Shown here piece after piece: positions 17,031 through 27,679 of a stretch of DNA of 64,000 bases; position 1 is the stretch's first letter, and the number at the start of each line of letters is the position of its first letter. This DNA comes from Anaerovirgula multivorans. GTDB taxonomy: Bacteria > Bacillota > Clostridia > Peptostreptococcales > Natronincolaceae. Under the pieces are notes generated by a model, which had not been told where the DNA came from, did not search any database, and was given only the letters and a program-made list of their open reading frames with translations. A program made the translations under genes and the position numbers. The stretch covers positions 1 to 64,000 of the forward strand of contig NZ_FZOJ01000018.1 in NCBI RefSeq assembly GCF_900188145.1. Reading direction: 5' to 3'.

Positions 17031-18923
17031 TTATATTTTAAAACCATTCATTACATACATAAATGCGAGATTAATTACAGCAGCTACTATGAGGATAGAA
17101 TAATACAGCCTTGTCCGCAATAAATATTCATTTTCAACCCATGAATTAACAACATATATTGCAGAAACTGCACTAAGCCCAAATGAGAGATAACATACTA
17201 CAGTTATTAATGGCATAATCACTTTCAAGACAATAAGCGTGTCGGCTGCCATGCACTTCAATGCCACAAATCCATTCAGTCCAAAATATGTAAGTATAAA
17301 AATACTCAATGAAAGCAATATACATTTGAAAATCAGAGACTTTGTATCCTGTTTTTTTCTGTTTCTAATCATGGATATGGGCATCAATATTATTGATAAC
17401 AGCAAAAAAGGCAAGCAAGCTATTGCTGCTGTAAACAAATTCTTATCCGAACCGGATACCTTTTCAAAATCGGAACCCAGAAAGCTAAAAGCCATCCTGC
17501 CATCCTTCTCCGAAATCTTGCAATAATATCCGTTTTCTTTGCTATAGAAAAAACCATTACCTATATATTTAAAATTACACTTGAGGCCTTCACCGGTAAA
17601 CGTAAGGTTTCCTGCTTTATCACATTGAACATTGCATGTAACCAGTACAGATTTTAGTTTTGTTACATCAGTGTGTCCATACCCGTCAAATACATATCTG
17701 CCATTTATTTCATTTACGTCCATATCCAGAGGAACATTTGCCTTTAGTAGAGCTTCAGCTTCCACATTTTCTGCTTTGGTCGTAAAGAAATCATAAAATT
17801 TATCAACAAATTCATTGCACACTTTGCCGCTTCCTTTGGAATCAGTATTTATCGCAATGAACATGCCAATGTTTTCTTCCGGCAAAATAGTCAATTTTGA
17901 AGAAAATGAAGGAAGATATCCTCCATGTTCAATGGTTCTCCGACCATTTCTAATTGTCTCATAAAATCCCAGTCCATAACCGGTCAATCTGTCATCATTT
18001 GGATACTGATGGTGATGCATATTGATTGCAGTATTTTCATTCAGTATTCTTACCCCATTGTATTCTCCGTTGTTAAGGTGCATACGCATGAAGGCAGCCA
18101 TATCTGAAGCCGTAGCACAAATTGATCCACTCGGATGGTCACTGATTAATGTATATGCACTTTCTGAATACTTGCCATCCTTATATCTGTAAGGCTTCGT
18201 CATATTCTTAAGAATAGCTTCATTTAATCCGTATGATGAATTTTTCATTCCAAGCGGCTTCAGGATATTATCAGTTATATATTCATTTATCGGCTTTTCC
18301 GATACCTCTTCTACCAAGTAGCCCACCAGTGCCATACCATAAACATTATACTGACAAAAAGTTCCCGGCTCTTTTATAACTGGCGGCATGTTTTTCTCAA
18401 GTTCCTTTTCCAGTGACTGTAAAGAATCAAAAAATATATCTCCTGTACTTTTCAGGTACAGCGGCACCCTATCGTCCAGCCCTGCGGTATGGGTCAATAG
18501 GTTCCGGAGGGTAACCGGCTTTGAAAAAGGATTTTTAAGCTTAAAGGCTGTCAAATAATTGTTCACATCTTCATCAAGCGATAATTTACCCTGTTCAACC
18601 ATCTGCATGGCTGCAGTTGCCGTAAACAGCTTTGAAACGGAAGCAATTTGGAAAGCAGTAGCATCGTGGTCTACAGGTGTCTTTTTATCAATATCGGAAT
18701 ATCCATAACCCTTCTCAAAAAAAACCTTCCCATCTTTTACAACAGAAACAACCGCTCCAGCCACATTATATTCATCAAGAATCTTCTTCATATACTCATC
18801 CGTCATTTGTTCAAAGGTATAAATAGATTTGTCGGAGGACTCGGCAAAAATAACACCTCCTCGCGATAAAGAAAAAACAGTAACAAAAAGCAATACTAAG
18901 CACATAATCTTTTTTATTCGCAT
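17031..18923 (-). CDS. Secreted serine hydrolase, class C beta-lactamase/PBP4*-like, with C-terminal membrane segments
   Basis: A 630-aa protein with a signal peptide (about residues 1-27) and a beta-lactamase-family domain (about 30-380). The SxxK nucleophile motif is SVSK in FQIASVSKLFTA, the YxN motif is YNVYG in CQYNVYGMALVGY, and HGGYLPSF fills the third-motif position. A further domain of about 100 residues precedes four or so C-terminal helices. Family members are D-amino peptidases, esterases or peptidoglycan/peptide hydrolases. It lies 27 nt before the ABC genes, suggesting a role in surface remodelling or degrading the antimicrobial peptide (inference). Confidence 0.88.
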   Translation of the reverse strand: MRIKKIMCLVLLFVTVFSLSRGGVIFAESSDKSIYTFEQMTDEYMKKILDEYNVAGAVVSVVKDGKVFFEKGYGYSDIDKKTPVDHDATAFQIASVSKLFTATAAMQMVEQGKLSLDEDVNNYLTAFKLKNPFSKPVTLRNLLTHTAGLDDRVPLYLKSTGDIFFDSLQSLEKELEKNMPPVIKEPGTFCQYNVYGMALVGYLVEEVSEKPINEYITDNILKPLGMKNSSYGLNEAILKNMTKPYRYKDGKYSESAYTLISDHPSGSICATASDMAAFMRMHLNNGEYNGVRILNENTAINMHHHQYPNDDRLTGYGLGFYETIRNGRRTIEHGGYLPSFSSKLTILPEENIGMFIAINTDSKGSGKVCNEFVDKFYDFFTTKAENVEAEALLKANVPLDMDVNEINGRYVFDGYGHTDVTKLKSVLVTCNVQCDKAGNLTFTGEGLKCNFKYIGNGFFYSKENGYYCKISEKDGRMAFSFLGSDFEKVSGSDKNLFTAAIACLPFLLLSIILMPISMIRNRKKQDTKSLIFKCILLSLSIFILTYFGLNGFVALKCMAADTLIVLKVIMPLITVVCYLSFGLSAVSAIYVVNSWVENEYLLRTRLYYSILIVAAVINLAFMYVMNGFKI

Positions 18924-19071
18924 ATTATTTCTCCTTAAAATAATGTTTTTTATTTATGGAATATGTGCTTATTTTATTTTATCGGTTTATATATTTCCAT
19001 CGATTTTTATAACAGAAAACTAACATTATTGTCATATTTGAATACAAAATAGGCATCTTAAGTTCATCCTG

Positions 19072-20085
19072 TTAAAAGTGAACAAAATTACTTTTTGGAA
19101 AAACAATCGACACCCTTGTAAATTCTCTTTCCGATGACTGGACATAAACTCCGTGACCCAGCTTACAGCAAAGTTCTTTTACAAGATAAAGACCCATCCC
19201 TGTAGATTTTTCATATTTACGCCCCAATTCTCCGGTAAAGCCTTTATTAAAAATCCTGCCAATATCCTGCTTCGGTATACCTATTCCATTATCCTCAATG
19301 TTTAAAACAACAGAATCACTTTTTTTATCAACCCAAATTTTTATACAGGGTTCAATATTTTTTGAGTATTTGATTGCATTGATGAGTATCTGGTTTAGTA
19401 TGAAGCCAAGCCATTTCTCGTCAGAGAATACTGTTTCACCGCTGTTTTTTACATCCAGCGTTATACCTTTTCGAGCAATAAGTGCAGTATTGCCTTCAAT
19501 AGCGGCTTTGACACATTTCATCACAGGGATTTCCTTGATAAAGTAATCTTTTTCAACATTTTCACTTCGTGCAAAGTAAAGGGTCTGATCGACAAGGTGA
19601 TCAATTTTATTTACCTCTTCCAAAAGCTCATCATGGCAAATTCTTTTTAAATCGGTTTCAATGATTAATTTTATGGATGCAATAGGTGTCTTTACATCAT
19701 GTATCCATGATTCTATGTACTCTTGATAGCTGCTTTGCTTATTTTTTATTTCCGTAATTTTTCCCCGGACATCTTCATTCAGCCTCTGTATATATTCATA
19801 AAACATTTTCATATCAGTGTTTTCCGGGGACTTAAGACTATTTGTCAGTGTATTCAGGTCTGTGGAATTCTCAATAAATTCTTCCAGCTTGACGTAGTAT
19901 CTGCGGCGGTTAAAAAATATCACCGTAAGATAGCATAAAAATACAATTATCCATGCAAACACTATAAATAAAACAGCAAGCTGCGGTATGTCAAATATTC
20001 TTAGATAGAAGTATAGTGCAAACATGCCGATGATATGTAATAGTATAATACCTTTTCTTCCATACAAAAAATCTTTTAACCTCAT
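19072..20085 (-). CDS. BceS-type intramembrane-sensing histidine kinase
   Basis: A 337-aa kinase. Two closely spaced helices lie at about residues 12-55 with almost no extracellular loop, the hallmark of kinases that sense through the BceAB transporter. The phospho-acceptor His is in SWIHDVKTPIASIKL. ATPase boxes are N (LNQILINAIKYS), G1 (IEDNGIGIP) and G2 (GMGLYLVKEL). Its ATG overlaps the regulator stop (ATGA). Confidence 0.92.
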   Translation of the reverse strand: MRLKDFLYGRKGIILLHIIGMFALYFYLRIFDIPQLAVLFIVFAWIIVFLCYLTVIFFNRRRYYVKLEEFIENSTDLNTLTNSLKSPENTDMKMFYEYIQRLNEDVRGKITEIKNKQSSYQEYIESWIHDVKTPIASIKLIIETDLKRICHDELLEEVNKIDHLVDQTLYFARSENVEKDYFIKEIPVMKCVKAAIEGNTALIARKGITLDVKNSGETVFSDEKWLGFILNQILINAIKYSKNIEPCIKIWVDKKSDSVVLNIEDNGIGIPKQDIGRIFNKGFTGELGRKYEKSTGMGLYLVKELCCKLGHGVYVQSSEREFTRVSIVFPKSNFVHF

Positions 20086-20747
20086 GTTATAATATACCCC
20101 TGTCCATGCTTTGTAAGGATATAGTTACTTAGTCCAATATCCTTCAACTTCCTTCTGAGCCTGTTTATATTAACTGTAAGAGTATTGTCATCTAAAAAAA
20201 CATCATCATTCCAGAGCTGTTTCATTAGATCATCCCGTGAAATAAGCTTCCCTCTATTCTTCATCAAATAATATAAAATCTTGTATTCGTTTTTTGATAA
20301 ATCTATAGAATTTCCTTCGTATACAGTCGTATAATTTGCAAGGTTTAAAGCAAGTCCGTTATGCTCTATAATATCAGAGGTAGCCGAGTAGCTCCGTCTG
20401 AGTACTGCACCTATTCTGGCAAGCAGTACCTCCGGGTTATATGGTTTCGTAATGAAATCATCCCCACCTACTGTCATTCCCATTACTTCGTCCATACTGC
20501 TGCTGCGGCTTGTAACAAAAATAATGGGAACGTTTGAAATTTTTCTTATTTCCCTGCAAAAATGAAAGCCGTCGAAACAAGGCAGGTTTATATCGAGCAG
20601 GACAAGATGCGGCATTGACTCTTTAAAATGGTTTATGATATGTTTATCCAAAGGCGGGTCAATAACAGAATACCCATATTGAACAAGGAGCTTTTTCAGC
20701 TTATCCTTAAGTTTTTCATTATCTTCTATAACCATAATTTTATACAA
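20082..20747 (-). CDS. BceR-type response regulator (OmpR/PhoB family)
   Basis: A 221-aa regulator. The receiver domain has acidic pocket residues in VIEDNEK, the phospho-acceptor Asp in LVLLDINLPCFDG and Lys in DDFITKPY. The winged-helix C-terminus contains LSKNEYKILYYLMKNRGK and DDNTLTVNINRLRRKL. I prefer TTG 20747, giving an LYKIMVIED start that matches the usual MYKI of the family, with AAGGG about 9 nt upstream. GTG 20774 and ATG 20765 are alternatives. It probably activates the downstream operon in response to antimicrobial peptides. Confidence 0.92.
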   Translation of the reverse strand: MYKIMVIEDNEKLKDKLKKLLVQYGYSVIDPPLDKHIINHFKESMPHLVLLDINLPCFDGFHFCREIRKISNVPIIFVTSRSSSMDEVMGMTVGGDDFITKPYNPEVLLARIGAVLRRSYSATSDIIEHNGLALNLANYTTVYEGNSIDLSKNEYKILYYLMKNRGKLISRDDLMKQLWNDDVFLDDNTLTVNINRLRRKLKDIGLSNYILTKHGQGYIIT

Positions 20748-20774
20748 TATATCACTACCCTTCATGAAGGTCAC

Positions 20775-21979
20775 TCTCTAAAGATTTTTTTATATTTGGC
20801 AAAAAGTCGCAAATTTCTATTCTAATAGTGCCCTTAATGTAATTATAAATCATTGTATCACACTTTAATAATTACCAAGTAACAATTTACGAAAGGATTC
20901 CCTTTAAAATATAAATATTAACGACCCTTATTCTTTCAAATTTAACAGGTCAGAACTTTTAAAAAAGCAGGGGTTTATTTTAAAAGCAGGACTTTATTGT
21001 GCCCCTCAATCCCCACGACGCTTTCTATATGCCTTCTGGCTACAATTCGGATAAATTTTTATGCTAAAATCCTGTTTATCTATAGTGTAAATGGATCCAT
21101 AATGTCGTTGAGCGGTCAATAATAATAGTGCTTTAAGATGGTAGCCCCTTGGCGGCAATGTAATTCTATGAACTTTCCGCTATCATTGTAGCATTTATAC
21201 TACTATCTCTCAAATATTATGAATCATGCTTTTCTACTCTCAATCATCCTGCATAATAGTTTTCATTTTCTTCACCTATATCTTTATTTTTTGAATATTT
21301 ATATTATATCGTAAATACCTGACAAGGGTATGTCATGTTATTTGAAAATTAATCTGGACATGGGTGGGGACATGGAAACATTTTCGTTTGTCATCTTAAC
21401 CCATGGCTATTAAACGAATAGTTTAGTTGACTTGGAACCATATTCTTTACCTTAGCGCAAAATTGTATTAGGATAAAAAATAGCAAGAGACCACTCGTTT
21501 TGGTAAAATATTTGTCGCCAAGCTCAACAAAATACCAAAGAGGATCCCTTGTGAATAATATTATACGGCAAATTTGTGAAGGAGGGGCCAGGGGGATGTA
21601 TGTAAAGCATCAGTCACTGCATACACCGCAAAAATACCTTGTTCCGTTAATTCATCTTTAACTAGTTCTTCAATATTTGAAAGCACCAGGGATGGTTCCT
21701 TTTGCTTTTCTTTCTTTCCTAAGCTACACACTTCTATTTTTCTAAATTTACCTTATGAACTCTATTGTTGCTTATTTCTAAAAGCCTGATGATCTGTCTA
21801 TAGCTTAACTTGGTTTCTTCCAATAATTTTCTCTTTTATCGCCTAGATATATTGGGGTTTTATAAATTTATTTTGGAACCAGTACCCCTTTAGAAATACA
21901 ATAATCATAACAATCATATTATTTATAAAGAAAAAGGATTCGTCCCTCTTGCTTCCTAACTCTTTCGTTTTTTTGTACA
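20775..21979. other. Intergenic stretch with decayed gene fragments
   Basis: No intact gene is visible in about 1.2 kb. Near 21765-21860 (minus) is a short frame reading EKLLEETKLSYRQIIRLLE, which looks like a transposase-type helix-turn-helix fragment. Near 21590-21750 (minus) about 50 codons contain PSLVLSNIEELVKDELTEQ. The rest shows nothing I can support. The region separates the Bce module from helD. Confidence 0.4.
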
Positions 21980-24100
21980 TTAGGGTAGTTCCTGAATTAA
22001 TTTTGTAGGCGTCCCACTATAGGTAAGTGACAATTGGTGCATTGCTCTTGTACATGCAATATAAAGTAGGTTTCGGTCATAATCGGTGTGATAAGTCTCG
22101 CTGTTGACTGATGGGATAATAACCTCATCAAATTCCAGACCCTTTGACATTTGGATTGGTGTGACAGTTACACCGTTTGCAAAAGCTACACTGTCGGGTG
22201 TGAGAAGATTCACATCATACTCGGCACATAAAGCCTGACACAGAGTACTGGCCTGTTTAGAGGTTTTAAGAATAATACCTAAAGTAACGTATTCGTTCTC
22301 CCGAAAAGCGTCAATCATTTCCTTAATTTGCTTAATTTCTTCCTGGGAATCGCAACAGGGTATCACTTCCGGCTCTTTTCCATGTCGCTCAATGGGTTCC
22401 AGAGCTGCAACATTTAAGATTTTCTTTGCAAAAGTGATGATTTCAAAAGTTGAGCGATAGCTTTTGTTCAATTCCACAATTTGCACGCTATCATACAGCT
22501 TCCGAAAATCATCAAGAGAATGCAGATGATAGGGGTTAATGGTCTGACCAAAATCACCCAATATTGTTTTTTTGCATAAAAATAGCTTATTTATCACAGC
22601 GTATTGAGCAGGCGTATAGTCTTGCATTTCGTCGATGACAAGATGACGGATCAGTTTGTTCTCTTTCAGGCCTTCTAAGGTAGCATGGAAATACATGAAG
22701 GGATAGACATCTGCCCATTCCAATGTATTCTTAGCTGGAAGCACCAATTTCTTTGGCATGTTCAACCACTGATAAAAGTCCTTATACAATGCCATTGTGT
22801 TTTTCTTTCTAAGCATGGATTTGAGTTGTCTGTATATCCCTCTTTGCTTCGGCAACTCTTCTTCCCTGATATTCTCGGTTTCAAAGCGGTCAAGAATATC
22901 AGCCGACACTTCATTCAACCGCTTTTTGATTGGATACTTCTTATAGGCATTGTAGCGCTCCGAAATCCATTCCTTAGCGGCCTTAAATCTGCCAGAAATG
23001 TAGTCAGTTGGCTCGAAATATTCAGTAGCAGCATATTCCAAATACTCGTCCATTTTTTCCACAAATTCAAGCGTGGATTTAAAGCGTACTCTTTCCGCCC
23101 ACTCCAAGTCTTCCGTTTCAACTGGATCTCTGGCAGGTTCAAATTTAACAATGCCATCGAGTTGTATTTCTGCAATATCAGTAAAGCTCATTTCATAGAT
23201 CGGTTCTTCACCCAATTCTGGCAATACGTTTGAAATATAGTCGGCAAATACCTTGTTAGGAGAAATGATCACCACATTGTTGGCTGATAACCTGTCTTTA
23301 TATCGATAGAGCAGATATGCGATTCGGTGCAGGGCAATGGAAGTTTTACCGGAACCCGCTACACCCTGAATAACAATAATATCAGCTTTCTCGTTTCGGA
23401 TGATTTGATTTTGCTCTTTTTGGATGGTAGCGATGATAGTCTTCATTTTTTCATCGGATGTATGGCTTAATTCCCGCTGTAGCACATTATCTTGGATATT
23501 GATCGAGCTTTCCAGTACATATTCTATTTGGCCTTGTTTGATTTTAAACTGACGTTTTCGGGTTAATTGCCCTTCGATTCTACCAACCGGCGCTTCGTAA
23601 TTGGTTTTTCCCAATTCACAATCATAGAACATGCTGGATATAGGCGCCCGCCAATCAAAAATAAAAATCCTTGAATCCTCGGCAAAAGCAAATCTGCCAA
23701 TATAATAAATAGATGGTTCTTCGTTACAATCCGTCCGGAAGTCGATTCGCGCAAAATAAGGGGAATCCATCAGCTTTGCGATCTTGTCTCGCATTTGTAC
23801 CGCAAAAATCTCCCAGCTTTCAATTTGTTTGATAGCGAGTTCATTTTGAAAAATTTCTCGAGGATCTATTTCATGGCGGTAATCTGCGAGGTATCGCTTC
23901 GAGTCCATGTATTCTTTATCATAGCGTTCTACAGCTTCATCAGAATCCCGTAGAGCGTCGCAGAGCTTAACCTTGATGGTTTCAAGATGGTCTATCTCGT
24001 CGGGGAAGTTATCAACTGTTCCCATACTTTTTCCTTGTTGATCTGTATTAGCAGGCATGCTGGCTTTCGTATGCCTGCGCATTGGCTGTACCTTATTCAT
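21980..24100 (-). CDS. helD: HelD-type RNA polymerase recycling motor / UvrD-like helicase
   Basis: A 706-aa superfamily 1 ATPase. The N-terminal coiled coil (about residues 35-120) includes CDALRDSDEAVERYDKEYM. Walker A is GVAGSGKTSIALHRIA, motif II is HLVIDEMQDYTPAQY, motif III LGDFGQT, and the C-terminus has MSKGLEFDEVIIPSV and YIACTRAMHQLSL. HelD removes stalled RNA polymerase from DNA in Firmicutes. ATG 24100 follows AGGAG by about 10 nt; the coding start overlaps the end of the AraC-GNAT gene by 8 nt, so they form a two-gene operon. Confidence 0.9.
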   Translation of the reverse strand: MNKVQPMRRHTKASMPANTDQQGKSMGTVDNFPDEIDHLETIKVKLCDALRDSDEAVERYDKEYMDSKRYLADYRHEIDPREIFQNELAIKQIESWEIFAVQMRDKIAKLMDSPYFARIDFRTDCNEEPSIYYIGRFAFAEDSRIFIFDWRAPISSMFYDCELGKTNYEAPVGRIEGQLTRKRQFKIKQGQIEYVLESSINIQDNVLQRELSHTSDEKMKTIIATIQKEQNQIIRNEKADIIVIQGVAGSGKTSIALHRIAYLLYRYKDRLSANNVVIISPNKVFADYISNVLPELGEEPIYEMSFTDIAEIQLDGIVKFEPARDPVETEDLEWAERVRFKSTLEFVEKMDEYLEYAATEYFEPTDYISGRFKAAKEWISERYNAYKKYPIKKRLNEVSADILDRFETENIREEELPKQRGIYRQLKSMLRKKNTMALYKDFYQWLNMPKKLVLPAKNTLEWADVYPFMYFHATLEGLKENKLIRHLVIDEMQDYTPAQYAVINKLFLCKKTILGDFGQTINPYHLHSLDDFRKLYDSVQIVELNKSYRSTFEIITFAKKILNVAALEPIERHGKEPEVIPCCDSQEEIKQIKEMIDAFRENEYVTLGIILKTSKQASTLCQALCAEYDVNLLTPDSVAFANGVTVTPIQMSKGLEFDEVIIPSVNSETYHTDYDRNLLYIACTRAMHQLSLTYSGTPTKLIQELP

Positions 24101-24953
24101 CGTTTGCACTCTCCTGTAACTGTTTAGGTAATACCATTTTTTGTGTCGGATAGCCAAACTCGGTTAGTAGCTCTGCTTCTGCAAATCCGAGCTCTTTCAA
24201 AGCTCTCCGATGGCCGATATCAGCTTTATCACCTTCCCGGAAAGTAGTTATGGTAATGTTTTTATTCTTCAGCAGCTCGCTGATAGCTTTATCCAAAAAT
24301 TCTCTGGCAATTCCCTGCTTGCGGTATAGGGGATGAACCCCGAGAAAATCAATGCTACCTGTAGTATAGCAAATCATCATAATCCCAATTGCTATGTCGC
24401 CTTCTTTCATGATCAAGGCGCGGCGTTCTGCGATATTCTGCTTGAGCACCTTAGTGTGCTCCTTCTCATTAAGATAGGGAAATCCGTCTATCACAAGTCG
24501 AACCAAATCCATCCAACTCGATATATCTTCCTCGGTAGCAAATGTTATTTCTCTTGTGGTTGCTGGTTTGTTTTCATCCAGCAGACCGAATTTTTCATCA
24601 AATACAAATTCTAGTTGCAATGGATAATACTCCTCGCTTTCTCTAAATTGATGTGGTGATTTCTTATACATAGCTTTGAAAATGTTAGTGAAAGCCTGCT
24701 GGCTTTCGTATCCAGCCAATAATGCAATATCAAGTATGGACTTGTTTGAAAAAACAAGTAGCTTTGCGGCTTCAGTAAGTTGCCGTCGCTGAACATAATG
24801 GTGAATTGTTATTCCAACCGTGTTATTGAACATTCGGTGTAGATGATACTTTGAATAATGAACAGCTTGAGCAACTTCATCTAAATCAATTTTTTCAGTA
24901 AGATGATCTTCAATGAAATTGATTGCTAATGTAATGATTTTGATTTTCTGCAA
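24093..24953 (-). CDS. AraC-family DNA-binding domain fused to a GNAT acetyltransferase
   Basis: A 286-aa fusion. Residues 1-105 are a two-HTH AraC domain (DEVAQAVHYSKYHLHRMF; LLAGYESQQAFTNIFKAMYKKSPHQFR). Residues about 130-280 form a GNAT fold with the acetyl-CoA pyrophosphate loop region VHPLYRKQGIAREFLDKAI. The start is TTG 24953 with GGAGGGGAG upstream. Such fusions may be transcription factors that acetylate an antibiotic or metabolite. Coupling to helD could link it to rifamycin-type stress (inference). Confidence 0.85.
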   Translation of the reverse strand: MQKIKIITLAINFIEDHLTEKIDLDEVAQAVHYSKYHLHRMFNNTVGITIHHYVQRRQLTEAAKLLVFSNKSILDIALLAGYESQQAFTNIFKAMYKKSPHQFRESEEYYPLQLEFVFDEKFGLLDENKPATTREITFATEEDISSWMDLVRLVIDGFPYLNEKEHTKVLKQNIAERRALIMKEGDIAIGIMMICYTTGSIDFLGVHPLYRKQGIAREFLDKAISELLKNKNITITTFREGDKADIGHRRALKELGFAEAELLTEFGYPTQKMVLPKQLQESANDE

Positions 24954-25086
24954 GCCTACTCCCCTCCTTCCATGAAAAATTATAACAAAACATTTAATAT
25001 GACTTTTAATTATTCTTGCGCTTTTTTGGGTTAATCATATGTCAGAAAACAAATGTATTCATAATGAACAGAAAGGGGCATTTCAT

Positions 25087-25158
25087 TTTGAAAAGAAACA
25101 AAGACCACTTATGTGATCTTTATTGGATGGCGCATACACCCCTAGAATATTATTGTAA
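25087..25158. repeat. 72-bp dispersed repeat, copy 1
   Basis: Nearly identical to 31131-31197 (core GCATACACCCCTAGAATATT and a short hairpin CCACTTAYGTGATC). It lies upstream of one AraC-family gene, while the second copy lies downstream of another. It may be the end of a lost insertion element. Confidence 0.65.
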
Positions 25159-25181
25159 ATGGGAGTGCTTTTTTTAAAAAA

Positions 25182-25226
25182 AGCGTTCAAAGGGCATTTG
25201 TTTAATATATTATCCCTTAAAACGCT
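25182..25226 (-). terminator. Rho-independent terminator of the PrpR-type gene
   Basis: AGCGTT-AAGGG pairs with CCCTT-AACGCT and is followed by seven T on the minus strand. The stem includes the last codons and the loop the stop codon of the upstream regulator gene, an unusually tight arrangement. Confidence 0.8.
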
Positions 25227-27261
25227 CGTGATTTTTAGTAGTTTTTTTACCTTTGTCTGTTAATATGGCACCTTTCTTTTCTTTACTATATATAATATAT
25301 TCGTTGTTATACAAGTAATCCATTATTTTCCTTACGCAATACTGAGAAATTTTGAAACCTGATTTTTCAGCTTCCTTATAAATTATTCTTCTTCCTGCGG
25401 GCCTACTGTCAAGAAATTTTAATATATATAATGCCAATTCGTTTTCATCTAATAATAATTCTGGAAATACTTTTTCATGAACCCCTTTATCATCATCATT
25501 ATTATTATGAGTGTTATTAATATCTGAGAGTAGATAAGAAGGTAAATCTTTTACGGTCAGACTCTGATTTCCTATACAAGCCATATACTCTAAACAATTT
25601 TTTAATTCTCTAATATTGCCTCGCCATGAATAGTTGATTAAAATTTCTAAAAGTTCATTATTCAGTTTTTTATTTTCAAACCCTAACTCTTTCATAATAT
25701 TTTTAATCAAATATACTATATCTTCTTTTCTTTCTCTCAACGGGAGTATTTTCAATGAAAACACATTAAGTCTATAATATAAATCTTCTCTAAATTCTTT
25801 TGTCTCTGTAAACTTTTTTAAATCCTTATTGGTTGCAGCAATTATCCTAACATCAACAGATATGATATCTGTTCCTCCAATCCGCATAACCTCCCTTTCC
25901 TGTAATACCCTTAAAAGCTTTGCCTGAATTCCCAATGGTAATTCGCCGATTTCATCAAGAAAAAGAGTTCCTTTATTTGATAATTCAATCAAACCTATTT
26001 TTCCACTTTTTTTGGCTCCCGTAAATGCCCCTTCTTCATATCCAAATAATTCACTTTCTAGCAATTCATGAGCCAAATTAGCACAGTTTATAGCTACAAA
26101 TAAATTGTCTCTTCTAGGAGAAGCATTATGAATTGATTGTGCAAATAGCTCTTTTCCCGTACCACTCTCCCCTTGTAATAAAACTGTTTTATCAATCTCT
26201 GCAATTTTCTTTGCTCTATCCTTACAATCAAGAATTTTATCACTAATACCTAAAATATCTTCAAAAGTATATTTTGCAATATGTCCTTTATATATTGATT
26301 GATTAACAAATGTATTTCTCCTAGTATGGGCTTCGTTTTTTTCTTTGATAACAAAAAAATATCCATGAATATCATTATTTATAATAACTGGTTTTTTAGA
26401 TATTTCAAGAATCTTGTTGAATTTTAAGTTCTTAATTAGATAATTTTTTATTATATCTTCTCTTCTGAATACTTCTTGAAATTTCTTTGGTATGATGGTA
26501 TCAATAATACTTTTGTTTCTATACTTATTTTTATTAATATTTAGTAACTTTTCTACTACAGAATTGTAATATTTAATTGTTAACACATTATCTGTAAAAA
26601 TAACACCTTCTTTTATATCTTCTAAAACCAGATTGTAATTTTCGTAAGTATAAAGTAAGCCATGATCTAATGGTACAATGGATTCTTGATAAAACAATAA
26701 TTTTTCTCTAATATCCTTATTCAATATACCTAACTTTGTGGCTAAATTAAATAAAACAGATGAATCAATAACCCTCCATCCAATATCTATAACATGCTCT
26801 ACATTTGATGGAACATATTGAGTTTGTCCTGGTGTTATGGCATATTCAAGATCAGGAATCTCCTTCATATCTGGATAGACTGGAACAAAGTCGATATGTT
26901 TAATTCCAATTTTATTATATAATAAAGAAATATTTTCTAAGGAAGAGGCTTTATCATTACATACAAGCATTGCAGAAATACCTTTTTCAAGATTGTTTAA
27001 TTTATCTATACTATTTTTTTGATAAGTCCTATTCATATAAATAATTTCAGATTTTGGTAATAAGTACTTATTTACAAAATCTGTAAATATTACAGAGGTT
27101 AGTAGTACTAGATCAGCTTCTATATTATGCTTTATTCCCTCTTCTATGCTATAGCCTTCTAGTTCAAAATGATTTCTATAATCATAAAAAAAATCATTTA
27201 ATTTATTGAGGTATACCTCTTTTGTATTTTTTTTAAAAGCAATAAAAGCTAATTTCTTCAT
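25210..27261 (-). CDS. Sigma-54-dependent transcriptional activator, PrpR-type (second copy)
   Basis: A 683-aa enhancer-binding protein. The N-terminal 200 residues resemble the PrpR_N receptor, with a PAS-like segment following. The AAA+ domain has Walker A GESGTGKE, GAFTGA, and GTLFLDEIGELP. The C-terminus lacks an obvious Fis helix and instead has a winged-helix-like end (IIYKEAEKSGFKISQYCVRKI), an unusual DNA-binding module for this class. ATG 27261 follows GGAGG. A sigma-54 promoter precedes the nearby M20 gene, so that operon is the likely target. Confidence 0.88.
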   Translation of the reverse strand: MKKLAFIAFKKNTKEVYLNKLNDFFYDYRNHFELEGYSIEEGIKHNIEADLVLLTSVIFTDFVNKYLLPKSEIIYMNRTYQKNSIDKLNNLEKGISAMLVCNDKASSLENISLLYNKIGIKHIDFVPVYPDMKEIPDLEYAITPGQTQYVPSNVEHVIDIGWRVIDSSVLFNLATKLGILNKDIREKLLFYQESIVPLDHGLLYTYENYNLVLEDIKEGVIFTDNVLTIKYYNSVVEKLLNINKNKYRNKSIIDTIIPKKFQEVFRREDIIKNYLIKNLKFNKILEISKKPVIINNDIHGYFFVIKEKNEAHTRRNTFVNQSIYKGHIAKYTFEDILGISDKILDCKDRAKKIAEIDKTVLLQGESGTGKELFAQSIHNASPRRDNLFVAINCANLAHELLESELFGYEEGAFTGAKKSGKIGLIELSNKGTLFLDEIGELPLGIQAKLLRVLQEREVMRIGGTDIISVDVRIIAATNKDLKKFTETKEFREDLYYRLNVFSLKILPLRERKEDIVYLIKNIMKELGFENKKLNNELLEILINYSWRGNIRELKNCLEYMACIGNQSLTVKDLPSYLLSDINNTHNNNDDDKGVHEKVFPELLLDENELALYILKFLDSRPAGRRIIYKEAEKSGFKISQYCVRKIMDYLYNNEYIIYSKEKKGAILTDKGKKTTKNHERFKG

Positions 27262-27679
27262 TATGCCTCCTCCCTTATGTAATATTTTAAATTTTAATAA
27301 TATTTTGAGTTATATTATATTACTATATTCTATTTATGTCCATCCTTTTATACTAACTCCATTAATAGAAAGAGATACCTAGTTTAATTATTATTATTTT
27401 ATCAAGGCTCTAGCATTAATATCAAGCCTCCAAATATGCTTCTAATTAAAAGAAGAATGAAATCTCTATGGTGGAATTCGATTAGAAATAGTAAAAAAAT
27501 ATGTCTTTTATAATATTGTTTCATGCCAAAGAAAAGAAAGCATACTAAATGAAAGGAGCATACTTTTCATTTTTATGATTATACCGTATAATATGGTGAT
27601 TCATACAAGTTTATTTTATAAAAAATTCACAACTCCATCTTCTTTAATGACGCAGAATTTAAAGAAAAAAATTTTTAAA

